A DNA stretch of 64,000 nucleotides. Origin: Maricaulis sp965242785 (GTDB lineage: Bacteria > Pseudomonadota > Alphaproteobacteria > Caulobacterales > Maricaulaceae). Location: contig CBDETA010000004.1 in the NCBI GenBank assembly GCA_965242785.1, forward strand, positions 868,001 through 932,000, in the 5' to 3' direction. Below the pieces are notes generated by a model, which had not been told where the DNA came from, ran no database searches, and saw nothing but the letters and a program-made list of their open reading frames with translations. Each line of letters starts with the position of its first letter. Within the stretch, counting starts at the first letter, position 1. A program made the position numbers and the translations under genes. Below are positions 50,838-59,802 of the stretch, piece by piece.

Positions 50838-51931
50838 GCTGATCTCGCACCCTCATGTCGTTGAAGCGTCAGGCTGAATACACTTCCCCCGGTTGCGCCG
50901 GGATGGCACCAGATTCTGCCGCCATGAACCTCGATGATGCGTTTGACGATCGCCAGGCCAAGCCCGTGCCCGGCCTGGTCTGTCGCTGAACCGCGCTCCA
51001 GCGGATCGAAGAGACGGTCGGCGATGTTCGGGTCGATGCCCAATCCGTTGTCTTCGACGTCAATCTGAACGTGATCCCCGAGGACATGCGCGTTCAGCCG
51101 GATGATCGGCGCGGCATCGCTGCGATACTTGATCGCGTTCTGGATCAGGTTGATGAACACCCGCTCCAACTGCGCCTGGTCGCCGACCACATCCACTCCG
51201 AGCGCACTGTCGATCCGGGCCCCGGAGGCGCGGATGTCCTGGTCGAGCACGCTGCGCGCGCGTTCGATCACCGCGTCCAGCGAAACCGGCCCGGTCTGGC
51301 CTTCCAGATTCCCGCTTTCCGAATAGGCCAGCAGATTGTCGATCAAAGAAGCCATGTACCGGCCCTGCTCTTCGATCTGGGAGAGATAGGTGAGGGCATC
51401 ATCCGGCAGGTCTTTCGCCCGGTATTTCAGTACGGCCGCCAACCCGACAATCCCGTTCAGCGGGGATTTCAGGTCATGCGCTGCATGGAAGGCGAAATTT
51501 CGCATCGCCGTATCACGCGAGAGGGCATCCCGCCGCAGTTCCGCGCGGTTTCGGGCGCTGTGTATGGCCCAGCCCAGCGTGGTATCGGTGACGGCCGCCT
51601 TGTTGAGATACTCATCCGCCCCGCTCTGGATCGCCTGGACGGCGACGGACACCTCGTCCGAACCGGTGACCATGATGATCGGCAGGGTCTCGGCCTGGGG
51701 CAATTGGCGAATCAGGCTGATCATCGACACACCATCGCACAAGGGCATGTTGTAGTCGACCAGAACGCAATCAAACGAGCCGGTCTTTAGCGTTTCAAGG
51801 CCGTCGGCGGGTGAGGATGCCTCGGAAATCCCTGCGTCGGGCTCCATCGCCCGCAGCCGGTGCACGAGCGCCATGCGGTCAACTTCATCATCATCGACGA
51901 CCAGAAAGCGCGGCGCGTTGTCTCGAGCCAT
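50834..51931 (-). CDS. Receiver-histidine kinase (N-terminal REC)
   Basis: The 365-residue protein has a receiver first (residues 8-125; D13-D15 acidic pocket, phospho-acceptor D59 in V-L-V-D-Y-N-M-P, K111) and then a HisKA with F-H-A-A-H-D-L-K-S-P-L (H152) and HATPase_c with N-L-I-Q-N-A and D-N-G-L-G-I. It has no transmembrane segment. The order REC-kinase is the reverse of usual hybrids and lets a phosphorylated receiver control the kinase. It is first in a three-gene overlapping operon. Confidence 0.93.
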   Translation of the reverse strand: MARDNAPRFLVVDDDEVDRMALVHRLRAMEPDAGISEASSPADGLETLKTGSFDCVLVDYNMPLCDGVSMISLIRQLPQAETLPIIMVTGSDEVSVAVQAIQSGADEYLNKAAVTDTTLGWAIHSARNRAELRRDALSRDTAMRNFAFHAAHDLKSPLNGIVGLAAVLKYRAKDLPDDALTYLSQIEEQGRYMASLIDNLLAYSESGNLEGQTGPVSLDAVIERARSVLDQDIRASGARIDSALGVDVVGDQAQLERVFINLIQNAIKYRSDAAPIIRLNAHVLGDHVQIDVEDNGLGIDPNIADRLFDPLERGSATDQAGHGLGLAIVKRIIEVHGGRIWCHPGATGGSVFSLTLQRHEGARSA

Positions 51932-52166
51932 GGCGAAGCCCCAATCGCTTGACTTGTAAGCCTAAACCGTCCCGCGCAAACGTCCAACCCCCGTCCATGG
52001 ATTGTCCACGCCCCGGTTTCTGCCCCGCTGCGCGGGGGAAGTGGTTTTGCCAAAGGCAAAACCGAAGGGCGCGCGTCCCCATCCGCGAAATTCAGCCTGC
52101 TTGGCACCCCCTTCTCCCTTGGGGCTGAGGAGCCAAAGGACAGTCCGGGGGACTGTCCGGCGCGAC

Positions 52167-52273
52167 GAAGGGTGCCGCGAAGCGGCGGATGAGGGGGAAA
52201 TCCCGGTGATAGCCAGGACGGGCTCGACCTCGCCGTCCCCCCTCACCCCGGCCCTCTCCCCAGGGAGAGGGAG
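52167..52273 (-). repeat. Dispersed intergenic repeat, copy B (inverted)
   Basis: The reverse complement of this segment matches copy A at 31571-31676 over about 105 bases, with a 24-base identical block at 52171-52194. It ends in the CCCTCTCCC/GGGAGAGGG palindrome. Confidence 0.85.
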
Positions 52274-52678
52274 GAAAAAAAGCGAGGACAAAAAGAAGAT
52301 ATCCCCACCCCTTCCAGCCGCCCGCATACTCCTCCCCGCCTCATCACCGCTCGAGGCCCGGTCTGGTCGGCCGGGGGTGGTGGGGGAGTGGAGCGTGTCC
52401 TGAGAGCCGGGTGACCGCCGGCTGGACGGGCACGGCGGTCAGGGAGCACGGCTGTCATGCTACTCATGCAGCATCCTCGCCTGATATAGGACACACCCGC
52501 TCCGGCGGGTGAAATCTCCAAGTGCGGGACGCCGGACGGTGTCACTCACTCATACCTAGCGAAGACGCCCGAAGGCGTCCCGCACCCTCTTCTCCCATAA
52601 CGCCAGCGTGCAAGCGCGTGGCGCTATCGGTGGTGGGAGGAAAGCTCGATGCATCACCAAACTCTCATCCACCACACT

Positions 52679-52781
52679 TCACCACCGTCATGGCCCGGCT
52701 TGTCCGGGCCACCTCAGCTAACCCGCCAACAGGATGGGAGAGGTCCCCCGGACAAGCCGGGGGATGACGGTGTGTGGTGGG
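52679..52781 (+). repeat. Inverted pair of REP-like elements
   Basis: Two arms of about 33 bases share the core CCCGGCTTGTCCGGG (52694-52708 and, inverted, 52747-52761) and flanking CACCACAC/ACCGTCAT sequence, with a loop of 38 bases between the cores. The core is a common alphaproteobacterial intergenic palindrome type, so this is a BIME-like unit. Confidence 0.75.
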
Positions 52782-53067
52782 GAAAGAATGAGACGGGAAC
52801 ACGTGAGCGGCGGCGAAGGAGCGCCTTTCCTCCCCACACCGTGGGGAGGGGGACCGGCCGAAGCCCGAAGGGCGAAGGCGGGTGGAGGGGCCGCGGCCGG
52901 CAGGCCGCGGAAGGCGCAAGGCTCGCCACCTGCGGCGGCGCCCCATCGACCTTCGCTCCGCTCGGCCACTTTCCCAATGCATGGGGAAGCAAAGCAAGCC
53001 CGCCATGCCCCATCACCATGCCCATCCCGCTTGGCCAAACCCCTTTCTCATGCTACCGGCCCGCGCC

Positions 53068-54876
53068 ATGAGCACAGATCCGTCCCTGATCCGAAATTTC
53101 TCCATCGTGGCGCATATCGACCACGGCAAATCCACGCTGGCCGACCGGTTGATCCAATTCACCGGCGGGTTGTCCGATCGCGAGATGAAGGAGCAGGTGC
53201 TCGACTCGATGGAGCTCGAGCGCGAGCGCGGCATCACTATCAAGGCGCAGACCGTGCGCCTGGACTACACGGCCAAGGACGGCAAGACCTACGTCCTCAA
53301 CCTGATCGACACGCCCGGACACGTCGACTTTGCCTATGAGGTCAACCGCTCACTGGCCGCCTGCGAAGGTTCGCTGCTGGTGGTCGATGCCTCCCAGGGC
53401 GTGGAAGCCCAGACCCTGGCGAACGTGTATCAGGCCATCGAGGTCGACCACGAGATCGTTCCGGTGCTCAACAAGATCGACCTGCCGGCCGCCGAGCCGG
53501 AGCGGGTCAAGGAACAGATCGAGGATGTCATCGGGCTCGATGCGTCCGAGGCCGTCATGATCTCGGCCAAGACCGGTATCGGTATCGAGGACGTGCTGGA
53601 AGCCGTCGTCAATCGCCTTCCGGCGCCCGATGCAGGTGATCCTGATGCGCCGCTCAAGGCCATGCTGGTCGACAGCTGGTATGACCCCTATCTCGGCGTG
53701 ATCTGCCTGGTGCGGGTGATCGAGGGCACGCTGAAAAAGGGCATGAAGGTGCGCCTGATGGGCACCGGTGCGGCCTACCCCGTTGATGGTGTCGGCGTCT
53801 TCCGTCCCAAGAAGGAAGCCATCGCCAGCCTCGGTCCGGGCGAGCTGGGCTATCTCAATGCCTCGATCAAGCAGGTGCGTGACGCCCGTGTCGGTGACAC
53901 GGTCACCGATGACAAGCGTCCCGCCGACAAGGCCCTGACCGGATACAAGCCGGCCCAGCCCGTGGTGTTCTGTGGTCTCTTCCCGGTCGACAGCGCCGAG
54001 TTCGAGGACTTGCGCGACGCGATCGAGAAACTGGCCCTCAACGACGCCTCCTTCTCCTACGAGATGGAGACTTCCGCCGCGCTGGGCTTCGGCTTCCGCT
54101 GCGGTTTCCTGGGGCTGTTGCATCTCGAGGTCATCCGCGAACGCCTCGAGCGCGAATACGACATCGAGCTGATCACCACGGCACCGTCCGTGGTTTATCG
54201 CCTGACCATGACCGATGGCAGCCAGATCGACCTGCACAATCCGGCCGACATGCCCGATCCGGTGAAGATCGACACCATTGCCGAGCCCTGGATCAAGGCC
54301 ACCATTCTGGTGCCGGACGAGTATCTGGGCGGTGTGCTGAAACTCTGCCAGGACCGGCGCGGCAACCAGGTCGAGCTGACCTATGCCGGCAACCGGGCCC
54401 TGGTGGTCTATGAACTGCCGCTCAACGAGGTCGTTTTCGACTTCTATGACCGCCTGAAATCAGTGACCAAGGGTTATGCCTCCTTCGACTATCAGTGGAT
54501 CGAGGACCGGGTCGGCGATCTGGTGAAGATGTCGATCCTGGTCAATGACGAGCCGGTCGATGCGCTCTCCATGGTCGTGCACCGCGCCCGCGCCGAGATG
54601 CGCGGCCGGGCCATGTGCGAAAAGCTTAAGGACCTGATCCCGCGGCACATGTTCAAAATCCCGATCCAGGCGGCGTTGGGCGGACGCATCATCGCCCGCG
54701 AGACCCTCTCGGCCCTGCGCAAGGACGTGACCGCAAAATGCTATGGCGGCGACGCCACGCGGAAACGCAAGCTGCTGGACAAGCAGAAAGCCGGTAAGAA
54801 GAAGATGCGCCAGTTCGGCAAGGTGGAGATACCGCAGGAAGCCTTCATCGCCGCTCTAAAGATGGATGACGACTAG
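53068..54876 (+). CDS. lepA: Elongation factor 4 (LepA GTPase)
   Basis: The 602-residue GTPase acts on the ribosome in translation and 30S assembly. G1 is A-H-I-D-H-G-K-S (residues 15-22), followed by the switch I segment R-G-I-T-I-K, D-T-P-G-H (G3) and N-K-I-D (G4). Domains II and III follow, then the LepA-specific C-terminal domain ending K-K-K-M-R-Q-F-G-K-V. Length fits the family. The ATG at 53068 has no clear SD. lepB is not adjacent; the flanks are a repeat-rich gap and a convergent hybrid kinase. Confidence 0.96.
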   Translation: MSTDPSLIRNFSIVAHIDHGKSTLADRLIQFTGGLSDREMKEQVLDSMELERERGITIKAQTVRLDYTAKDGKTYVLNLIDTPGHVDFAYEVNRSLAACEGSLLVVDASQGVEAQTLANVYQAIEVDHEIVPVLNKIDLPAAEPERVKEQIEDVIGLDASEAVMISAKTGIGIEDVLEAVVNRLPAPDAGDPDAPLKAMLVDSWYDPYLGVICLVRVIEGTLKKGMKVRLMGTGAAYPVDGVGVFRPKKEAIASLGPGELGYLNASIKQVRDARVGDTVTDDKRPADKALTGYKPAQPVVFCGLFPVDSAEFEDLRDAIEKLALNDASFSYEMETSAALGFGFRCGFLGLLHLEVIRERLEREYDIELITTAPSVVYRLTMTDGSQIDLHNPADMPDPVKIDTIAEPWIKATILVPDEYLGGVLKLCQDRRGNQVELTYAGNRALVVYELPLNEVVFDFYDRLKSVTKGYASFDYQWIEDRVGDLVKMSILVNDEPVDALSMVVHRARAEMRGRAMCEKLKDLIPRHMFKIPIQAALGGRIIARETLSALRKDVTAKCYGGDATRKRKLLDKQKAGKKKMRQFGKVEIPQEAFIAALKMDDD

Positions 54877-54891
54877 TCGACGCCGCCGTCA

Positions 54892-56934
54892 TCAGGCCGG
54901 AGCCTGACCGCGTCCGGAGACCAGGGCGTGGATGGTGCCCACCAACTCGTCGATCTGGAACGGCTTGGCAATGTGCGCGTCCATGCCGTGGCTGAGAAAT
55001 CCATTGACTTCCTCGGGCATGGAATTGGCACTCAGCGCAATGATGGGTGTGCGCGTCGCTTCGCCGGCCTGTGCCTCCATCTCGCGAATTCGCGTGGCCG
55101 CGGTGACCCCGTCCATCACCGGCATGTGGATGTCCAGGATCAGCGCGTCATAACGGCTCGATTGCCATTTCTGCACGGCTTGGGCGCCATCCTCGACGAT
55201 GGTCAGGTCCGTGCAATAGGGCCCCAGCAGCGTTTTCAGGACGAGGCGATTGGTGCTGATGTCCTCGGCCGCCAGGATCGAGAACCTTGCTTTCCGATCC
55301 GGGATCACCGGTGTCTCGGCCGTCGGCTGGGGCTGGTGGGCCGTGCGGAAGGGCAGGCTGACCGTGAATTCTGCCCCGCCTTCGGGCCTGCGCCGGGCGG
55401 CTATGGTCCCGCCCATTGCCGCACACAACTGGTGACAGATCGACAGGCCCAGCCCTGTACCACCAAAGCGGCGGGTCACCGATCCGTCGGCCTGGGCAAA
55501 GGGGGTGAATAGCCAGGATTCAGCCCCGTCCGGCAGGCCCACGCCCGTATCCGTGACTGCAAAGTTTAACCAGCGTAGCCCGCCTTCGGTCCGGCCCGTT
55601 TCTCGGACCTGCAGGCCGACCTCGCCAGAAGCGGTGAACTTGATCGCATTGGACACCAGATTGTGCAGCACCTGCCGGACCCTCAGCGGGTCGCCATGCA
55701 GCGCTGTCTCAGCCGGTACATCCAGCATCAGGGACAGTGTCAGGCCCTTTTCGTCGGCTCTCGCCTGATGCACACCGATGACTTGATGGGCGATGTCGCC
55801 CAGCAGGAAATCGCTCATCTCGAGCTCCAGCTTGCCGGCCTCGATTTTCGAGATGTCCAGGATGTCATCGATGATCTGGACCAGATTGTCTGACGACTCT
55901 GCCATGGTCGCCAGCAAGCGAGACTGTTCCGGTGTCGGGTCGACCTGTCGCATGGCCTGAATCATGCCGATCACCCCATTCATCGGCGTGCGGATTTCAT
56001 GACTCATATTGGCGAGGAATTCCGATTTCGCCCGATTGGCCTGGCGCGCTTCGGTCACGGCGTGGTTCAGGGCGGCGTGCGACTGCACGAAGTGCATCAT
56101 CAGAACCGCCGCTGGGATGGCGTACTCCAGAATCTTCAGCAGGTGTGCCGCCGTGAAGTGACTGTCGAACAGCACGCTGGAGCCGAAAGCCATATGCATT
56201 TCGAGTGCAAAGGCCGGCAGCAGGGCGAGGATCAGCGCTGCCGACAGCGGGCCCGGTGACAATCTGTAGACACGCCAGAAGATCGGCGCCGCCAGCATGA
56301 ACAGGCCCAGGGCCAGGAGATCGAAGGGACGGGTGACGACCGCGCCGGGAAACTGGGTCGCCGGAAGGTCTGCTGTCGTGGCAGCCCAGGTCATCAAGGT
56401 CAGCGCCGTGCCGCAGAAGGACAGGCCGATTGCCGGAAGCCAGAACGCGGACAAGCGGATCTGGCTACTCTTCATCATCAGGCAGACGATCGCTCCGATG
56501 AGCAGGATCAGGGCATTGAAACCGCGCGCCAGTGCCCAGGAAAATGGAATGAAGTCTCCACCCGGCGCCGCCGATCCGATGAGGCCCAGTGCTGCAAGCG
56601 TGTGGAAGGCATCCATCAGTCCCGAGGCCAGGAATGCCAGTCCGAGCACGGGGGCGGCCTGGTCGCCGGAATTGCGGAAATGGCTGAAGGCCAGCACCGC
56701 CACCACGAAGGCGATGATCACGCTGCTCCATTCCATCAGCGCATGCACAAGGGCACCCCGCACAGTCTGCAGGGCGATGCCGGTGGCGCTGTCGGCGGTA
56801 ACTGTTTCTGGCGGGACAGATCCGGAATCGAGCGAAACACCGGCCAGCATCAGCAGCGCAGGCAGAATGCTCAGACCGATCACAAGACCGACGGGCTGCC
56901 ACCCATCCCAAGTCATAGCCGGGGTTTTCATCAT
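54892..56934 (-). CDS. Hybrid sensor histidine kinase with membrane sensor domain
   Basis: From ATG 56934 the 680-residue protein has eight or so transmembrane segments (about 12-285) resembling a MASE3-type sensor (with A-F-S-H-F-R-N-S and L-A-S-G-L-M-D-A-F-H-T), then HisKA with L-A-N-M-S-H-E-I-R-T-P-M-N-G (H312), HATPase_c with N-A-I-K-F-T and D-T-G-V-G-L, and a C-terminal receiver (about 550-675, D601 in L-I-L-D-I-H-M-P). The frame stays open to a GTG at 57045, with an ATG at 57000, but those codons have unusual AT-rich use. Separate from the operon at 48-52 kb. Confidence 0.88.
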   Translation of the reverse strand: MMKTPAMTWDGWQPVGLVIGLSILPALLMLAGVSLDSGSVPPETVTADSATGIALQTVRGALVHALMEWSSVIIAFVVAVLAFSHFRNSGDQAAPVLGLAFLASGLMDAFHTLAALGLIGSAAPGGDFIPFSWALARGFNALILLIGAIVCLMMKSSQIRLSAFWLPAIGLSFCGTALTLMTWAATTADLPATQFPGAVVTRPFDLLALGLFMLAAPIFWRVYRLSPGPLSAALILALLPAFALEMHMAFGSSVLFDSHFTAAHLLKILEYAIPAAVLMMHFVQSHAALNHAVTEARQANRAKSEFLANMSHEIRTPMNGVIGMIQAMRQVDPTPEQSRLLATMAESSDNLVQIIDDILDISKIEAGKLELEMSDFLLGDIAHQVIGVHQARADEKGLTLSLMLDVPAETALHGDPLRVRQVLHNLVSNAIKFTASGEVGLQVRETGRTEGGLRWLNFAVTDTGVGLPDGAESWLFTPFAQADGSVTRRFGGTGLGLSICHQLCAAMGGTIAARRRPEGGAEFTVSLPFRTAHQPQPTAETPVIPDRKARFSILAAEDISTNRLVLKTLLGPYCTDLTIVEDGAQAVQKWQSSRYDALILDIHMPVMDGVTAATRIREMEAQAGEATRTPIIALSANSMPEEVNGFLSHGMDAHIAKPFQIDELVGTIHALVSGRGQAPA

Positions 56935-57096
56935 GCCAAGCTGACGAAACTTGTGCTTTGCGTCAATGACATAGCTCGGGTCGCCTGGATCATAAATCAT
57001 ATGGGCGTCCACCGCGGAAATGACGTGCCAACTTTCCCGTGACACCGGTGGTGGGCGTCCTATATGGAACAGGGTCGAGGAAAACGGAGCCCTGTC

Positions 57097-57630
57097 ATGT
57101 CTGTCCTGCGCAATGCCTTGTCTGCCTTGGCCTGCCTTGTCGCTGCCAGTCCGGCGTTTGCCGAGCTCGAGCCGGGCGACGCTGCCGCCGATTTCACGGT
57201 CCAGGGCTACCAGGCCGGAGACCCGGTCAGCTTCACCTTGTCCGAAGCCCTGGTGGACGGGCCGGTCGTCGTCTTCTTCTTCCCTGCTGCCTTCACGTCC
57301 GGCTGTGAGGCCCAGGCCGCCAGTTTCGCCGAGTCGATTGACCTCTTCGAGGCCGAGGGCGCCCGGGTGATCGGCATCACGGCCGGCAATACCGACCGTC
57401 TGGCCGAGTTCTCAACCCAGCACTGCGCCTCCGCCTTCCCGGTCTTCGCCGTCGGCGATGGCATGATGCGCGACTATGATGTCGGCCTTCTGATGCGTCC
57501 GGGTTGGACCAGCCGCACCTCATATGTAATCGATCAGAATTCGACGATTGCCTTCACCTGGTCGGAAATGAACCCCTATGAGCATGTCGACCAGACGATT
57601 GCTGCAGTGCGGGCGCTGAACGCCGAATAG
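57097..57630 (+). CDS. Secreted peroxiredoxin (AhpC/TSA, PrxQ-like)
   Basis: The 177-residue protein has a signal peptide (cleavage after A-F-A, residue 22) and a thioredoxin-like peroxiredoxin fold. The peroxidatic C70 sits in P-A-A-F-T-S-G-C, and a second C110 (T-Q-H-C) could be the resolving Cys. It would reduce peroxides in the periplasm. The ATG at 57097 follows GGAG; eleven upstream codons are excluded. Peroxiredoxins of this group are usually cytoplasmic. Confidence 0.85.
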   Translation: MSVLRNALSALACLVAASPAFAELEPGDAAADFTVQGYQAGDPVSFTLSEALVDGPVVVFFFPAAFTSGCEAQAASFAESIDLFEAEGARVIGITAGNTDRLAEFSTQHCASAFPVFAVGDGMMRDYDVGLLMRPGWTSRTSYVIDQNSTIAFTWSEMNPYEHVDQTIAAVRALNAE

Positions 57631-57661
57631 TCTTGCGTCGGCGGTTCTTCGGCAGGCGAGC

Positions 57662-57673
57662 GTTACCGGTAAC
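57662..57673 (+). promoter_or_regulatory. Perfect palindrome upstream of serA, LacI-type operator-like
   Basis: GTTACCGGTAAC is a perfect 12-base palindrome 84 bases before the serA start. LacI/GntR-family regulators bind sites of this shape (GTTA-CCGG-TAAC). The regulator is not identified. Confidence 0.35.
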
Positions 57674-57757
57674 AATTGGTGGACAGATGCGGTGAAGCGT
57701 GTTGCGGTCCGCCGCCGCGCCACCTACCTGACGTGGCTCAAGCGCAGGGAAATCGCC

Positions 57758-58963
57758 ATGTCCGAAACCGTCGTCCTGTTCGAGAACATCCACCCGCTCG
57801 CCGACCGCGCCTTCCAGGTCGCCGGCCTTCAGGTCGAGCGCCATACGGCGGCGCTACCGGTGGATGACCTGCACGATCGGCTGGACGGGGCGGTACTCGC
57901 CGGCATCCGCTCGCGCACCAAGATGAACCGGGCGGCCTTCGATGCCGCGCCCAATCTGGCCGCGCTGGGTTGTTTCTGCATTGGCACCAACCAGGTCGAT
58001 CTGGACGTCGCCGAAGCTCGCGGCATCCCGGTATTCAATGGGCCTTTTGGCAATACGCGCTCCGTGGCCGAACTGACCCTGGCCTCGATCATCATGCTGA
58101 TGCGCGGTGTTCCGATGCGCTCGGCCGCTGCCAAGCGCGGCGAGTGGATGAAGTCGGCCACCAATTCGCACGAGGTGCGCGCCAAGAAGCTGGGCATCAT
58201 CGGCTATGGCAATATCGGGTCCCAGCTGTCGGTGCTGGCCTCGGCGCTGGGCATGCATGTCTACTATTATGATGTCGAACCCAAGCTGGCCCATGGCAAT
58301 GCCCGGGCCTGTGCATCGTTGGACGAGCTCCTGGCGCTGGCCGATGTGGTCACGCTGCACGTGCCGTCCACGCCGCAGACCGCCGGCATGATCAATGCCG
58401 CCGCCATCGCCAAGATGAAGCAGGGCAGTTTCCTCATAAACCAGGCGCGCGGTGACTTGGTCGATATCGATGCGCTGGCCGACGCGCTGGCCTCCGGCCA
58501 CCTGCTGGGCGCAGCCGTCGACGTCTTCCCCAAGGAGCCCGCCTCCAAGGAGGAAGCCTTCGTTTCGCCGCTGCAACGCTTTGAGAATGTCATCCTCACA
58601 CCGCATGTCGGCGGTTCCACCCTGGAAGCGCAGGCGGCGATCGGCGAGGACGTGGCGTCCAAGCTGACGCGCTATCTCGCCCAGGGTTCGACCAAGGGTG
58701 CGGTCAATGTGCCAGAGATCGAACCGGGCGAGATCAAGCCAGGACGGGTGCGGCTGTTGTCCTTCCACGCCAACGCGCCGGGCTTCCTGACCCGCCTCAA
58801 CGAGACGATCTCCGGATCGGGCGCCAACATCGCCTCGCAACAGCTCGAAACCCGTGGCCAGCTGGGCTATGTCGCTTCGGATCTGGAAGGCGACCTGCCG
58901 GGTGATTTCATTGACCGGGTCAACGCGCTGGAAGGGTCCATCCGCGCGCGCCTGATCCGCTAG
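57758..58963 (+). CDS. serA: D-3-phosphoglycerate dehydrogenase
   Basis: This enzyme begins serine synthesis by oxidising 3-phosphoglycerate with NAD. The 401-residue protein has the NAD motif G-Y-G-N-I-G (149-154), catalytic R231 (N-Q-A-R-G-D), E260 and H283 (L-T-P-H-V-G-G-S-T), and a C-terminal ACT domain (about 330-401) that usually gives serine feedback inhibition. The layout resembles the E. coli type without an intervening domain. AGGGA precedes the ATG. serB lies 0.8 kb away on the other strand. Confidence 0.94.
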   Translation: MSETVVLFENIHPLADRAFQVAGLQVERHTAALPVDDLHDRLDGAVLAGIRSRTKMNRAAFDAAPNLAALGCFCIGTNQVDLDVAEARGIPVFNGPFGNTRSVAELTLASIIMLMRGVPMRSAAAKRGEWMKSATNSHEVRAKKLGIIGYGNIGSQLSVLASALGMHVYYYDVEPKLAHGNARACASLDELLALADVVTLHVPSTPQTAGMINAAAIAKMKQGSFLINQARGDLVDIDALADALASGHLLGAAVDVFPKEPASKEEAFVSPLQRFENVILTPHVGGSTLEAQAAIGEDVASKLTRYLAQGSTKGAVNVPEIEPGEIKPGRVRLLSFHANAPGFLTRLNETISGSGANIASQQLETRGQLGYVASDLEGDLPGDFIDRVNALEGSIRARLIR

Positions 58964-59688
58964 GCTGACGGGACGACCCGGGCCTCCCATCGGCGGCGGT
59001 TGAGGCCGACCACCAGCAGCCAGCCGGCGAAGACAAATTCCGGCAGGGCGGCGGGCAATAGCAGGAATCCGCCCGGGCCCGACAGCGCGGGCAAACCGAA
59101 ATGGACGATGCCGAGGGCGAGATAGCTCAGGCCCGACAACCCCATGAGCAGGCCGAGCAAGCGCGGGAAATAGCTCGAACAGGCGAGCAGGATGCCGAGC
59201 GCGCAGCCATGCAGGCCGAACAGCATGAGTGCGAGGATATAGCCTTCATTGTGCAGGCCGAGGAAGGTGAGGGCGAGTGTGCCGGCAGCGCCCGGCTCGA
59301 GCTGGCCGGCAATGGCAGCATCGCCAAGCAGGATCAGCGGCGCTGTCTGGGCGAGGAGGGCGGCAACCAGGACAGCACTCATCACCAGGCGAACAGACAG
59401 GGCCAGAAGTGCCAGGCCGCGGTTGATCGGGGCCAGGAGGCGGTAGAAGGTCACAGCCAGTACGATATCAAGCACCAGGACCAGGAAGTCGGCCAGAAGG
59501 CCCAAGCGGAACAAGCCGTTCCGGCTCTGGATCAGCTCGGCGGTGGCGCCGGCATCCTGCCAGTCGATCAGATTACCGCGAACAACCATCTGGGCGAAAA
59601 TGCCGCAAAGGATGATCGCGACATAGGCAAGCCCCGAAAGGCGGGCGAGAGTGACGGGATGGCGGGGGGGGGCGGATGTGCTGGGCAT
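58960..59688 (-). CDS. DUF4386 membrane protein
   Basis: The 242-residue protein has six to seven hydrophobic segments with the DUF4386 pattern (R-x-S-G-L-A-Y-V-A-I-I-L-x-G near the start, L-H-N-E-G-Y in the middle). Function is unknown. It converges on serA with overlapping stop codons. Confidence 0.85.
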   Translation of the reverse strand: MPSTSAPPRHPVTLARLSGLAYVAIILCGIFAQMVVRGNLIDWQDAGATAELIQSRNGLFRLGLLADFLVLVLDIVLAVTFYRLLAPINRGLALLALSVRLVMSAVLVAALLAQTAPLILLGDAAIAGQLEPGAAGTLALTFLGLHNEGYILALMLFGLHGCALGILLACSSYFPRLLGLLMGLSGLSYLALGIVHFGLPALSGPGGFLLLPAALPEFVFAGWLLVVGLNRRRWEARVVPSA

Positions 59689-59802
59689 GCGTGCTCCGAT
59701 GCGGATCTGGTTGTGGCACCGATGCTAGCGGCCCGCGCGGCTCGCATCTTGCCGATTTCCGAATCGGCGCATCTTTCCGATGAAATGCGGCCGGCTGATC
59801 CG

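Larger units (their letters stand above)
51932..53067 (+). other. Repeat-rich non-coding region between the kinase operon and lepA
   Basis: This 1.1-kb gap has no credible gene. It is packed with palindromes: a 9-bp stem at 52043-52063, the GGACAGTC stem near 52139-52157, the dispersed repeat, a REP pair, a 9-bp stem near 52828-52848 and an 8-bp stem near 52900-52919. I cannot place the lepA or kinase promoters with confidence. The part 52360-52620 has no similarity I recognise; a structured RNA is possible but unsupported. Confidence 0.6.

Noticed and set aside
52360..52620. Possible structured RNA (SRP, 6S or RNase P RNA)
   Set aside because: None of the signature sequences of SRP RNA, RNase P RNA or tmRNA could be found; only generic GC-rich stems are present.
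52240..53060. Several overlapping short open frames in the gap before lepA
   Set aside because: They lie in palindromic repeats, overlap in many frames and lack ribosome-binding sites.
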